Numbered from the stretch's first letter, positions 1 through 6,697 are shown. The stretch is 10,683 nucleotides of DNA from an uncultured Clostridia bacterium (GCA_959605945.1 CAUHGY010000065.1:1-10683), one strand, 5' to 3'. The notes: generated from the letters alone by a model not told the origin. Made by a program: numbers and translations.

Positions 1-155
1 GTTACTGAATTAACAGTTTCTGTAGTCGAAACATTTTTCAGGGCTGAAACAATTTTAAATTGTTCTGCTTGATGTTCCGCTGTAGAATAATGCGTGATAT
101 AAGTAATAAAATACTTATTGTATTCATCAATTAAATTAGTATATTTATTATCCAT
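1..155 (-). CDS. Unrecognised protein, N-terminal 51 residues (runs off left edge)
   Basis: A minus-strand reading frame starts with ATG at 153-155 and stays open to the window edge. It is preceded at the right distance by AAAGGA, which overlaps the stop of the upstream protease gene. Only nine bases separate the two genes, so they are almost certainly co-transcribed and translationally linked. The visible product starts MDNKYTNLIDEYNKYF and is hydrophilic and probably helical. It has no signal peptide, membrane segment or motif I recognise. Function is unknown; by context it may be a partner or substrate adaptor of the SDH-type protease, but that is inference only. Confidence 0.6.
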   Translation of the reverse strand, partial: MDNKYTNLIDEYNKYFITYITHYSTAEHQAEQFKIVSALKNVSTTETVNSV

Positions 156-164
156 AGAAATCCT

Positions 165-1079
165 TTATTTAATGAAAGAATTGTTTATTATGGCAGAGCC
201 ATTATGATTTTCGATAATCTTAATTGCGGCGGAATTAGAAAAAGTATGCATATAAGAGTGGTGAACAGTTAAAACGCAATCTTGGAAATCTTTACAATCT
301 CCAATTTGTTTGTTTTTCATAACCTCTTCTAATGGTAAAACCTTTATTCCAATTTTCTTACATTCATTAATATGTATATGCCGTGAATGAGTTTTTGTTT
401 CCGCGTGTCTTGCTAAATTATCAATTATATTCTTTGCAATTTCATTTTTATGATGTGATTTCAAAAGCATGTTTTCTTTTAGCCAAGTTTCAACCATCTT
501 TTCAGACCAATCCTTAGCTTTTTTACAATCACCTAGAAATGTAGGATGATATTTCCCAATAATTACTTGCCATAAAGGAATTTTTGAAGGATCCTTTTTT
601 ATATCTGCGCATGCTTGATCAAACTCTTCTAGCACAGCATCGCATGAGATTCCGTTAAACTGCGGATCTATAGCCCCAATATTAGATTGTTTTCCCATGA
701 TAAGCTCTTTACAGGATAATGCAATCATTGTTCCCGCAGACATGGCTATTTGGGGAATTATCGCACGTATATTATTTCCAAAAATTGATTTAAGATAATT
801 AACAATAGATTCGGTTGCTGCAATCTCCCCACCAGGTGTATGTAGGATTAAATCTAGTCCTTTCGTTTTATCTAATCCACATATTGCCTGCATAAATCCG
901 TTTTTATCGTTGTCATTAATTCCAGCTGCAGCAATTCCTGGTTTTTGTAAAAAGCCTGAATAATAGGCTATTACATTTCTTCCAGTATACTCATTTAATA
1001 TTTTTAAATATTTTCTACGTTCAACATCTAAAGGATTACCGTTATTAATCCTTTGCAACAATTCTCCCCAGTTTGGCAC
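165..1079 (-). CDS. SDH-type (Clp/SppA-fold) serine protease
   Basis: The 304-residue product matches the SDH_sah (serine dehydrogenase proteinase) family of the ClpP/crotonase fold. Visible hallmarks are an N-terminal RRKYL...TGRNVIAYYSGFL segment (residues 21-44), the oxyanion-forming HTPGGE (80-85), the nucleophile motif AMSAGT with Ser114, the KELIMG strand (124-129) and GAIDPQ (135-140). The first 40 residues carry no signal peptide or membrane helix, so it is probably cytoplasmic. The start is GTG: a near-perfect AAGGAGGG lies 7 nt upstream (1087-1094) and the open frame has the expected family N-terminus. It is the first gene of a two-gene unit. The segment is more AT-rich than the genes to its right, which suggests acquisition. 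Family assignment is confident, although the substrate is unknown and a link to stress or defence is only conjecture. Confidence 0.88.
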   Translation of the reverse strand: MPNWGELLQRINNGNPLDVERRKYLKILNEYTGRNVIAYYSGFLQKPGIAAAGINDNDKNGFMQAICGLDKTKGLDLILHTPGGEIAATESIVNYLKSIFGNNIRAIIPQIAMSAGTMIALSCKELIMGKQSNIGAIDPQFNGISCDAVLEEFDQACADIKKDPSKIPLWQVIIGKYHPTFLGDCKKAKDWSEKMVETWLKENMLLKSHHKNEIAKNIIDNLARHAETKTHSRHIHINECKKIGIKVLPLEEVMKNKQIGDCKDFQDCVLTVHHSYMHTFSNSAAIKIIENHNGSAIINNSFIK

Positions 1080-1104
1080 GCCAATTCCCTCCTTAGTTTT
1101 TTTA

Positions 1105-1133
1105 ATTGTATCACATTTTTATTATATAGTCAA
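1105..1133 (-). promoter_or_regulatory. Sigma-A promoter of the protease unit
   Basis: On the minus strand TTGACT (1128-1133) and TACAAT (1105-1110) are separated by exactly 17 bp, with a TG one base before the -10 hexamer (extended -10). Transcription would begin about 20 bp before the GTG start of the protease, leaving a short leader that contains the strong ribosome site. A second, overlapping TTGACA/TATAAT pair lies just upstream but has a 14-bp spacer, too short to prefer. Confidence 0.65.
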
Positions 1134-1190
1134 TATTTTCTGTCAAAACCCTTTTTTCTCAATAAATTAAATTATAATAATATATAAATT

Positions 1191-1224
1191 CAAGGGGCTT
1201 GCGGAAATTTTCGCAAGCCCCTTG
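1191..1224 (-). terminator. 13-bp perfect hairpin, possible minus-strand terminator
   Basis: CAAGGGGCTTGCG (1191-1203) is perfectly complementary to CGCAAGCCCCTTG (1212-1224) across an 8-nt AT spacer that can itself pair. On the minus strand the hairpin is followed by an AT-rich tract (AATTTATATATTATT); on the plus strand no T-run follows. It would therefore best end a minus-strand transcript coming from 1271-1474 and insulate the protease promoter just downstream. The T-tract is imperfect, so another role is possible. Confidence 0.45.
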
Positions 1225-1364
1225 AGGCGTTGTAAAAGATTTGTGATGCGCAGCGCAACCTTTCTAATAATTAACCACGGCTTGCGACTAATTGTTTGCC
1301 GTATAGCGGATAATCTGACAGCGGCAAATCGACTTGGCAATAGTATTCCGTTCTGTTTATCTGA

Positions 1365-1470
1365 TATAATACTGTGTGCGTTTTTGCGGCTTTCAGTTCC
1401 ACCAAACGCGACGTATACGCACACTCTGCGTTTATGTCAGAAAAAGAAACCGATTTATCGGTTTCTTTTT
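1365..1470 (+). ncRNA. Candidate short RNA (~95 nt) with own promoter and terminator
   Basis: An extended -10 promoter (TG-A-TATAAT, hexamer 1365-1370) without a good -35 is followed about 75 bp later by a textbook Rho-independent terminator. The implied transcript runs from about 1377 to about 1470. Its 5' GTGTGCGT (1374-1381) can pair with ACGCACAC (1417-1424), and GCGTTT (1378-1383) can alternatively pair with AAACGC (1404-1409). No ribosome site or credible short reading frame is seen. It does not match any RNA family I can recognise. The call rests only on promoter, structure and terminator. Confidence 0.3.
1441..1470 (+). terminator. Rho-independent terminator
   Basis: AAAGAAACCGA (1443-1453) pairs perfectly with TCGGTTTCTTT (1458-1468) around a TTTA loop and is followed by further Ts. 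Because the arms are A-rich and T-rich it could work in both directions. It closes the candidate short RNA and insulates the XRE-type gene downstream. Confidence 0.75.
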
Positions 1471-1629
1471 CATTTTATTTTTCGTCACTTGCGATTTTCG
1501 ATTGCTCGCCTTAAATGATTATAAATCGTTATCGGTAAAATTGTAGAGCCATTATGCAGGAGAGCCGCTTTATTTTTGTTATCCGTTCCTGTATAATAGA
1601 AGAAAACAAACATAAACAAGGAAAGTATT

Positions 1630-2112
1630 ATGGACAATAAACAGATCGGTTCATTTATTGCGCAAGAGCGCAAAGCTAAACAGCTTACACAAGTTGAATT
1701 TGCTGAAAAATTATATGTTAGCGCAAAAACGGTTTCCAAATGGGAAAACGGAAACGGGTTACCTCATACGGATTTGTTATTAAATATCTGTTCCGTTCTT
1801 GATATCACGCTAAACGAATTACTATGCGGAAAAAGATTAAATCAACAAACGGAAAAAACGGAAACGCAGAAAAATATCTTAAAAACCGTAATTACTGAAC
1901 GGGAATTGGAAACCCTGTCTGTTTTGACAGAGATACTGATTTTTGCCGGAATCATTATTTCTGTAACATTGACTTCTGTTTTAGCTAAAACAGTTTTACA
2001 AATAGTTGTTACTCTGATATTAGGGGCTTTTGTGTGGGGATATGGAATATTTCTTCGAATTAAAATCAGAAAAACACTAAATAATGTTAAGAAGATAGAA
2101 AAATCGGAATGA
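1630..2112 (+). CDS. XRE-type HTH regulator with C-terminal membrane hairpin
   Basis: The 160-residue product has an N-terminal Cro/C1-type helix-turn-helix (about residues 7-66), with the recognition helix around SAKTVSKWENG (31-41) and the family-typical IGSFIAQERKAKQLTQVEFAEKL opening. After a hydrophilic linker there are two hydrophobic helices (about 100-118 and 121-142) and a basic tail, so the DNA-binding domain is tethered to the inner face of the membrane. ATG is preceded 7 nt upstream by AAGGA (1618-1622). A TATAAT at 1592-1597 lacks a clear -35. XRE proteins with C-terminal membrane segments are common in Bacillota as regulators of transport or envelope genes. Here no target is evident: the next clear gene has its own promoter. 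Confidence 0.85.
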   Translation: MDNKQIGSFIAQERKAKQLTQVEFAEKLYVSAKTVSKWENGNGLPHTDLLLNICSVLDITLNELLCGKRLNQQTEKTETQKNILKTVITERELETLSVLTEILIFAGIIISVTLTSVLAKTVLQIVVTLILGAFVWGYGIFLRIKIRKTLNNVKKIEKSE

Positions 2113-2321
2113 ACAGTTACACGGCTTGTCAATCTTGCGTGTACAAAATATTGAAAGCAGGCGCGGCGGATCAGGTCTTACGGGAGATAAAAGCCGCCAT
2201 TGACTGTTTTGCGAGGCGGTTAAGCACAAGCCGTGCATGCTGCAATATAATATCCGATATGATTTTGCCGGTGAATTTTTTACGTGAAAAGTTTTCTTAC
2301 ATGACAGCTTGACGATGCTTT
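2113..2321. other. Intergenic stretch with inverted repeats; doubtful 67-codon frame
   Basis: A plus-strand frame of 67 codons (2109-2312) starts at an ATGA overlap with the XRE gene, but it has no ribosome site and encodes nothing recognisable beyond several cysteines, so I do not call it as a gene. The stretch holds a 10-bp inverted repeat, CACGGCTTGT (2120-2129) and ACAAGCCGTG (2226-2235). Inside it lie GTCAAT (2128-2133)/ATTGAC (2199-2204) and a GGCGG (2165-2169), CCGCC (2194-2198), GGCGG (2215-2219) series that could pair in two alternative ways. It may be a structured RNA, a small mobile-element relic or chance. Confidence 0.35.
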
Positions 2322-2351
2322 TTGACAAGTAAAAAGATTTTGTGATATAAT
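2322..2351 (+). promoter_or_regulatory. Consensus sigma-A promoter of the surface lipoprotein gene
   Basis: A perfect TTGACA (2322-2327) and a perfect TATAAT (2346-2351) are 18 bp apart, with TG one base before the -10. Transcription should begin near 2358, about 40 bp before the TTG start. This is one of the strongest-looking promoters in the window and suggests high constitutive expression. Confidence 0.85.
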
Positions 2352-2398
2352 AAAACAATAAAATTGAAAACAGCTTGGTTGCTAAGGAGAAAATTCAA

Positions 2399-4852
2399 TT
2401 GAAAAAACGTGTTTCGGCGATATTTGTATTGGTGTCTGTTATTTTGGCGTTCGGAGTAATGGCTGCTTGTCAAACGCCGGACGAAAAGACGTATACCGTC
2501 TCATTTTACGACGGCATAAAGCTTATAGAAGAGATTGAGACGGCAGGAAACGAAACAATTGTCCTGCCTGCTGCGCCGGAGAAAGAAGGGCATACTTTCA
2601 TCGGTTGGTTTTTAGATAAAGATTCATGGAAAAACGAATTAACGGAGAGCAGCTTTGTCAATCAGGCATTGACGAAAGACGTCGATGCCTATGCATACTA
2701 TAAGAAAAACGAAGAACCGAGCATACCTGCTTATGAGAAACATACTATCACTTTTATTATAGAAGGGAAATCGAGCGGTTCTATAGAAACGGCAGGAAAC
2801 GAAACGTTGACTTTGCCGGTCGCGCCGAAAAAAGATAATTATACTTTTGCAGGCTGGTTTTTCGATAACGGAACGTGGCAAAACAGATTGACGGAAAACA
2901 CTTACGCGAATAAACTACTGACGGATAACGTGAATGTGTATGCATATTATAAAAAGAATGACAACGAATCTCCGCAGAAATATACGGTAACATTCTGTGT
3001 GAATAACGGAACGCCGATAGAGCCTATCACAACATCGTGTATCGAAGAAGAACCTCTGACAACGAAAGAAGGTTATACGTTTGTCGGCTGGTATAAAGAA
3101 AACAGCTTTGTCAATGAGGTAACTTTTCCTTACAAGGTGATGAGTGCACAGATACTTTATGCAAAGTGGGAAAAGACCAAATATAAGGTTTCTTTCGACA
3201 CGGGCGGCGGCACGCCCGTTGATGACGCGATAGTATCCGTCATCGAGAAGGCGCCTGTAACGACAAGAAACGGATATAATTTTGACGGTTGGTACACGGA
3301 TGAGAATTTTCAAAATAAAGCAATTTTCCCGTACGATGTGACGAAAAGTCAGATTTTGTATGCGAAATGGATACGTAACGGACAGGAAAATATCGTATTC
3401 ACGGTAGACGGCAACGGTGTGCTGACGGGCGTTAACGGCGTGACGGAAAGCGATATGTACGTGGAGATTCCGCCGCAGGTCAACGGCGTGACAGTCAAAG
3501 AGATCGGCAATGAAGTGTTCAGAGATAATAAAAACATCGGAACGCTGATTATTCCCGATTCTGTAATGTATCTCGGAAATCGCATGTGCAGCGGATGTAC
3601 AAATTTAAAAAAAGTGAAGCTTCCTGCAGGCTTGACTGTAATTACGGACGAAGCGTTTGAGAAATGTTCTTCGCTGGAAAAGATAAATTTCCCGAACGCA
3701 TTGAAAGAGATCCGCTCGGATGCTTTCAGCGGTACGGCACTGAAAGAGTTTGTTGCCCCTGACTCTCTTGTAAGTATATGGAATTATGCGTTTAAAGATT
3801 GTGAAAGTCTTGTAAAAGTTGATTTGAAAAACGTACACAGCATGAGCAGCGGTGTTTTTCAAAACTGTACGTCGCTGCAATCGATACAATTGTCAGCGAA
3901 ACTGACAGAGCTCGGGAACGATACATTCGGCGGGTGTGAGAAGCTTGCGGAGATCAGTATGCCGGATGATCCGATAGCGATCCCGCATACTATATTCGAC
4001 GGTACTGCGTATTACAATAATCCCGCAAATTGGGAAAACGGCGTTTTGTATGCAGACGGATATCTTGTAGCGGTAAACAGTGAATTTGCCGCACTTACGG
4101 AATATACCGTAAAAGAAGGGACGATAGTCATTGCGGACAATGCATTTTCAAAAGTAACATATTCGTCGCATCTGAAAAAAGTTTCTTTCCCTGACAGTTT
4201 ATACAGAATCGGTAAAAATGCATTTTCAATGTCATCGTTAACGGAAATCGTTATGACGGAATCGGTGCGGTCTGTCGGTTACGGCGCATTCAACGGAACC
4301 GGATATTATAATGATGCTCGAAATTGGGATGATAACGGTTTGTATGTCGGTAACTGGTTGGTATCGGTAAGTAATGTTGCGATGACATCTTTCACTGTTC
4401 GAGAGGGAACCGTCGGCGTGGCAGACGGTAAAGATACGTCGTTATTTCCCACGAAAGCGCAGTCGGTAAAAACGCTTACGCTTCCGGAGACCTTGCAATA
4501 TATCGGAGCTCGTAGTTTTGCGCGGCTTAAAATAGAACATCTGATACTGCCTTCGGAGTTGAAAACATTGGGCGAAGGCGCATTCCGCGGTTGTTTTTAT
4601 TTGCAGTCGGTTAATCTGGAAGACTGCGTCAGATTGAAACATATCGGAGATAATGTTTTCGAAGAGGCAAATTTGAGCGAGGTGACTATTCCTGAAAGCG
4701 TGACGTCGATGGGCGAATTGGTGTTTAACAATAATTCGTGCGATTTGATTATCCGCTGCGGAACAACCGAAAAACCGGAAGGTTGGAATAAAAACTGGGC
4801 ATATACCTACAGTTCAAAAGCGATTATAACTGTCGTTTGGAAGAAGACTTAA
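2399..4852 (+). CDS. Surface lipoprotein with InlB repeats and BspA-like leucine-rich region
   Basis: I place the start at TTG 2399, not at the in-frame TTG 2375: AAGGAG (2384-2389) sits 9 nt before 2399, whereas 2375 lies upstream of that site. The resulting 817-residue protein begins MKKRVSAIFVLV and has a signal peptide with lipobox MAAC (lipid-modified Cys24), so it is anchored on the outer face of the membrane. Residues about 32-104, 115-187, 195-259 and 262-326 are four Listeria-Bacteroides/InlB_B repeats (YTVSF...GYTFVGWY...LYAKW); the first two are a longer variant ending in AYYKKN. From about 332 to 800 follow BspA-type LRR_5 repeats (IPDSV..LG...F..C.NL), interrupted by two YYNNPANWENGVLYADG-like inserts near 540 and 650. 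There is no LPXTG signal. Such proteins usually mediate adhesion, but the ligand is unknown. It is monocistronic. Confidence 0.88.
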   Translation: MKKRVSAIFVLVSVILAFGVMAACQTPDEKTYTVSFYDGIKLIEEIETAGNETIVLPAAPEKEGHTFIGWFLDKDSWKNELTESSFVNQALTKDVDAYAYYKKNEEPSIPAYEKHTITFIIEGKSSGSIETAGNETLTLPVAPKKDNYTFAGWFFDNGTWQNRLTENTYANKLLTDNVNVYAYYKKNDNESPQKYTVTFCVNNGTPIEPITTSCIEEEPLTTKEGYTFVGWYKENSFVNEVTFPYKVMSAQILYAKWEKTKYKVSFDTGGGTPVDDAIVSVIEKAPVTTRNGYNFDGWYTDENFQNKAIFPYDVTKSQILYAKWIRNGQENIVFTVDGNGVLTGVNGVTESDMYVEIPPQVNGVTVKEIGNEVFRDNKNIGTLIIPDSVMYLGNRMCSGCTNLKKVKLPAGLTVITDEAFEKCSSLEKINFPNALKEIRSDAFSGTALKEFVAPDSLVSIWNYAFKDCESLVKVDLKNVHSMSSGVFQNCTSLQSIQLSAKLTELGNDTFGGCEKLAEISMPDDPIAIPHTIFDGTAYYNNPANWENGVLYADGYLVAVNSEFAALTEYTVKEGTIVIADNAFSKVTYSSHLKKVSFPDSLYRIGKNAFSMSSLTEIVMTESVRSVGYGAFNGTGYYNDARNWDDNGLYVGNWLVSVSNVAMTSFTVREGTVGVADGKDTSLFPTKAQSVKTLTLPETLQYIGARSFARLKIEHLILPSELKTLGEGAFRGCFYLQSVNLEDCVRLKHIGDNVFEEANLSEVTIPESVTSMGELVFNNNSCDLIIRCGTTEKPEGWNKNWAYTYSSKAIITVVWKKT
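2540..2805 (+). repeat. In-gene direct repeat between InlB-type units 1 and 2
   Basis: ACGGCAGGAAACGAAAC occurs identically at 2540-2556 and 2789-2805, 249 bp (83 codons) apart. It lies in the same position of the first two repeat units of the surface lipoprotein. The near-identity at DNA level points to a fairly recent duplication of this unit, while units 3 and 4 have diverged more and are shorter. Confidence 0.7.
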
Positions 4853-4886
4853 AAATATATGTTACGTCATAAGTAAAAAAACAATT

Positions 4887-4930
4887 CTTGTTTTGCAACG
4901 ATTAATTTATGCCGTTACAAGTGATTTTTT
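4887..4930 (+). terminator. Weak terminator candidate after the surface lipoprotein
   Basis: CTTGT (4887-4891) and AACG (4897-4900) can pair with CGTT (4913-4916) and ACAAG (4917-4921), with a 5-nt bulge on the left arm, followed closely by a run of six Ts (4925-4930). An overlapping inverted repeat, TTATGCCG (4907-4914)/CGGCATAA (4949-4956), offers an alternative fold. Both are modest; the position between a convincing stop and a new promoter is the main support. Confidence 0.3.
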
Positions 4931-4982
4931 CTTACATGGTTCTATCTCCGGCATAAGCTGTTATTTCGCATTAACATACCTA

Positions 4983-5011
4983 TTGACAATTCTTACCGAA
5001 ACTGCTATTAT
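4983..5011 (+). promoter_or_regulatory. Sigma-A promoter of the small membrane protein gene
   Basis: A perfect TTGACA (4983-4988) and TATTAT (5006-5011) have a 17-bp spacer, with TG one base before the -10 element. The start of transcription would be about 40 bp before the ATG at 5059. Confidence 0.7.
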
Positions 5012-5058
5012 ATTTACGGACAGTTTTACAACATGATTTTTTACGAAAGGAGAAAAAT

Positions 5059-5328
5059 ATGAAAAAATTTTTAAGCAGTAAGTTTTTTGTCATTATTTGT
5101 ACGGTTGTTTCAATGGCTATAGGAGGAACTGTCGGCGTATTGATGGGTTTTCAGCCTCAGGTCAGCGGATATTCCACTTCTTTCGGGGGTTCTACATATA
5201 CTTCATATGATTTTCGTATTGAAACCGCTTGCGGTTTTTGGCTGCTTGCTTTAATGATTTCTTTTTTGGTTATGTTGGTTTGTATTCTGATAAGAAAGTT
5301 ATATATTTCAAAAGACGATAAACAGTAA
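5059..5328 (+). CDS. Small two-helix membrane protein, unknown function
   Basis: The 89-residue product has two hydrophobic helices (about residues 8-30 and 57-79). A short Ser/Thr/Tyr/Gly-rich loop lies between them, probably exposed outside, and a charged tail (ISKDDKQ) is probably cytoplasmic. The ATG is supported by AAGGAG six bases upstream (5047-5052) and a good promoter, so the gene is real even though I recognise no family. It stands alone, between its promoter and a strong terminator at 5491. No enzyme motif is present; a role in the envelope is the most that can be said. Confidence 0.75.
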   Translation: MKKFLSSKFFVIICTVVSMAIGGTVGVLMGFQPQVSGYSTSFGGSTYTSYDFRIETACGFWLLALMISFLVMLVCILIRKLYISKDDKQ

Positions 5329-5490
5329 TCAATGTAAATAAGGAACAAATATTACGCTCTGTCGGCATTGCGCTGAACTTCGATTTATTTGTAAAAAATG
5401 AAACTTCATATTTTAAAACGATATATAATCAATTTGTTTGCTTTTTAAGGTCATTATTTTGATTATCTGAAATTACCGTGCCGTAGCACA

Positions 5491-5538
5491 CAAGCGGCAG
5501 CAGGTTGCTTTGCGACCTGCTGCCGCTTGGCTGTTTTT
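5491..5538 (+). terminator. Strong Rho-independent terminator (15-bp stem)
   Basis: CAAGCGGCAGCAGGT (5491-5505) pairs perfectly with ACCTGCTGCCGCTTG (5515-5529) around a 9-nt loop, followed by GCTG and a run of Ts. It is the likely end of the transcript of the small membrane protein, although it lies about 160 bp past that stop, so an independent short transcript is also possible. Confidence 0.75.
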
Positions 5539-5576
5539 TGAAAAAACATGCGTGTAAAAGCAAGGCGGTAATTTAC

Positions 5577-5602
5577 AGAAAACGGACAAACGTCCGTTTT
5601 CT
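5577..5602. other. Perfect 11-bp inverted repeat
   Basis: AGAAAACGGAC (5577-5587) and GTCCGTTTTCT (5592-5602) are exact complements around a 4-nt loop, starting three bases after the 9-bp inverted repeat that encloses the 5491 terminator. No T-run follows on the plus strand. It may be a back-up terminator, a protein-binding site or part of a structured RNA. Confidence 0.45.
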
Positions 5603-5753
5603 ATGCGGCTATACGGTATTTATTCCGAAGCGTTTTTAATTTTTAGGATAGAATAAAACCATTCGGCAGGCTTGGTATAAGACCGCTTTTTATTGTTGTT
5701 TTAAGCATATAACGGTTTGGCGATTCGGCATATCGTTAACTTGAAAGGGGGTG

Positions 5754-5783
5754 AAAAGCCGCCCGTTTCATCGGGCGGCTTTT
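5754..5783 (-). terminator. Terminator of the MerR-type gene
   Basis: AAAAGCCGCCCG (5754-5765) pairs perfectly with CGGGCGGCTTTT (5772-5783) around a 6-nt loop. It lies about 57 bp beyond the MerR stop codon, and the A-rich and T-rich arm ends make it usable in both directions. Confidence 0.7.
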
Positions 5784-5839
5784 ATGCTGCATTTAATCAA
5801 CTCGCGGTTGCCGATTTTAAAGGCAATCGTCGAATATTC

Positions 5840-6619
5840 TTACGGTATGAATACCTGAATCTGATATTCCCACTGCAAAATACCGGTTAAAACAACAATT
5901 TGCACGAAAAAGCCGGGTTTGGTTTTATAGCGGTTTTCAGCTGTATCAAGCAGTTTTTTTATTGTTTGCTCGCGTTTTTCTTCCGTGCAGTCGGCGCACA
6001 AATAATTGCCTTGCGGCAATATTTTAAGCCCGTCCGTTTCCGAATATCGGGTACATACCGCAAATAAACGAGATTGTCCGTTCTGTTCATAAATACCTGC
6101 TAAATCTTCAAAGGAAAAATCATTTTTTTGTTTTTCGGGAATCTGATTGTAAAAATGGCGGTGATAATTCCATAGATTATCCACGGTCGGCGATTCCATT
6201 GTTTTCGACAGCAGAATAACTCTCTGCGGAAACCGCTTTATGAAAATGCCTTCATTTTGCTTTTCGCCGTTTAATTTATTTTCATAAGAAGTCCGCGCCC
6301 GCCGAATTTTTTCTTTGGCGTAATTAAGTTCGGCAATTTTCTCGTCGGCACGTTTTTCCGCCCGCTTAAAAGAGTCAATTATTTTATTGAAATCATCGCA
6401 TGCCAGCAATTCTTTTATTTCGGATAATTTCAGATCCATACAGCGCAGCGCTTTGATTGTATTGAGAATAACTATTTCGTCCGCTGAGTAATAACGGTAA
6501 CCCGTCCATTCGTCTGTTTTGCAGGGTTTTACTAAACCGATGCGATCGTAATGTCTTAGCGTTTCTGCCGTCAGATCAACTGCTTTTGCCGCCTGATGTA
6601 TGGTAAATAATTTTTTCAT
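5840..6619 (-). CDS. MerR-family regulator with GyrI-like effector domain
   Basis: The 259-residue product starts with a MerR winged helix-turn-helix (about residues 5-73: FTIHQAAKAVDLTAETLRHYDRIGLV, then the GYRYYS wing). A charged dimerisation coiled coil (about 75-117) is followed by a C-terminal domain (about 122-259) ending in QWEYQIQVFIP. The last domain has the pattern of the GyrI/BmrR-like drug-binding fold that senses small hydrophobic compounds, and the length fits BmrR/BltR-type regulators. The metal-binding cysteines of MerR/CueR are not evident. ATG is preceded by AAGGGGA with a rather long 12-nt gap. It is divergent from the DUF4097 lipoprotein gene and almost certainly regulates it through the operator between them. 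The inducer is unknown. Confidence 0.88.
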   Translation of the reverse strand: MKKLFTIHQAAKAVDLTAETLRHYDRIGLVKPCKTDEWTGYRYYSADEIVILNTIKALRCMDLKLSEIKELLACDDFNKIIDSFKRAEKRADEKIAELNYAKEKIRRARTSYENKLNGEKQNEGIFIKRFPQRVILLSKTMESPTVDNLWNYHRHFYNQIPEKQKNDFSFEDLAGIYEQNGQSRLFAVCTRYSETDGLKILPQGNYLCADCTEEKREQTIKKLLDTAENRYKTKPGFFVQIVVLTGILQWEYQIQVFIP

Positions 6620-6636
6620 TTTTTATAAAATTCCCC

Positions 6637-6667
6637 TTGACTTTTGTGTTACACAAAAGATTATACT
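6637..6667 (+). promoter_or_regulatory. MerR-type promoter of the DUF4097 lipoprotein gene
   Basis: TTGACT (6637-6642) and TATACT (6662-6667) are separated by exactly 19 bp. That spacer is too long for normal sigma-A use and is the signature of promoters that MerR-family activators untwist. A perfect palindrome occupies the spacer, and the adjacent divergent gene is a MerR protein. Transcription would begin near 6674, about 50 bp before the ATG. Confidence 0.8.
6641..6659. promoter_or_regulatory. MerR operator palindrome
   Basis: CTTTTGTG (6641-6648), TTA and CACAAAAG (6652-6659) form a perfect 8+3+8 dyad. It sits between the -35 and -10 of the plus-strand promoter and just downstream of the expected start of the merR transcript. 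One bound dimer could therefore activate the lipoprotein gene and repress the regulator. Confidence 0.8.
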
Positions 6668-6668
6668 T

Positions 6669-6697
6669 ATTATAACATCGATTAAATTCAGCGTCAA
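6669..6697 (-). promoter_or_regulatory. Promoter of the MerR-type gene
   Basis: On the minus strand TTGACG (6692-6697) and a perfect TATAAT (6669-6674) have a 17-bp spacer. The -10 lies one base from the -10 of the divergent plus-strand promoter, so the two promoters probably compete. The transcript would start near 6662 and run straight through the operator palindrome. Confidence 0.75.

Larger units (their letters stand above)
1271..1474 (-). pseudogene. Startless open frame, possible gene remnant
   Basis: A minus-strand frame is open from a stop at 1475-1477 to a stop at 1271-1273 (67 codons) without an ATG. Its later part (for example LVELKAAKTHTVLYQINRTE and SDYPLYGKQLVASRG) has a protein-like composition, but the frame crosses the 1443-1468 terminator hairpin and has no credible start or ribosome site. 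The only internal options are TTG-GTG in the middle. It could be the C-terminal relic of a gene, or a chance frame over a structured RNA on the other strand. No family is recognised. Confidence 0.25.
5329..5839. other. Gene-free region with three strong hairpins
   Basis: I see no convincing reading frame in these 511 bases on either strand. The region contains the terminator at 5491-5536, a second perfect hairpin at 5577-5602 and the bidirectional terminator at 5754-5783. AAATTACCG (5470-5478) and CGGTAATTT (5566-5574) form a 9-bp inverted repeat that encloses the first hairpin. A TATAAT at 5424-5429 has no matching -35. The remainder (5603-5753) is featureless to me. The region could hold an uncharacterised RNA or be a spacer between oppositely oriented units. 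Confidence 0.5.

Noticed and set aside
1222..1518. 98-codon plus-strand frame over the hairpin block
   Set aside because: It runs through a Rho-independent terminator, has no ribosome site, and its sequence looks like translated structured DNA.
2109..2312. 67-codon plus-strand frame overlapping the XRE stop by ATGA
   Set aside because: No ribosome site, no recognisable family, and the DNA is better explained by inverted repeats. Kept only as a doubtful frame in the intergenic entry.
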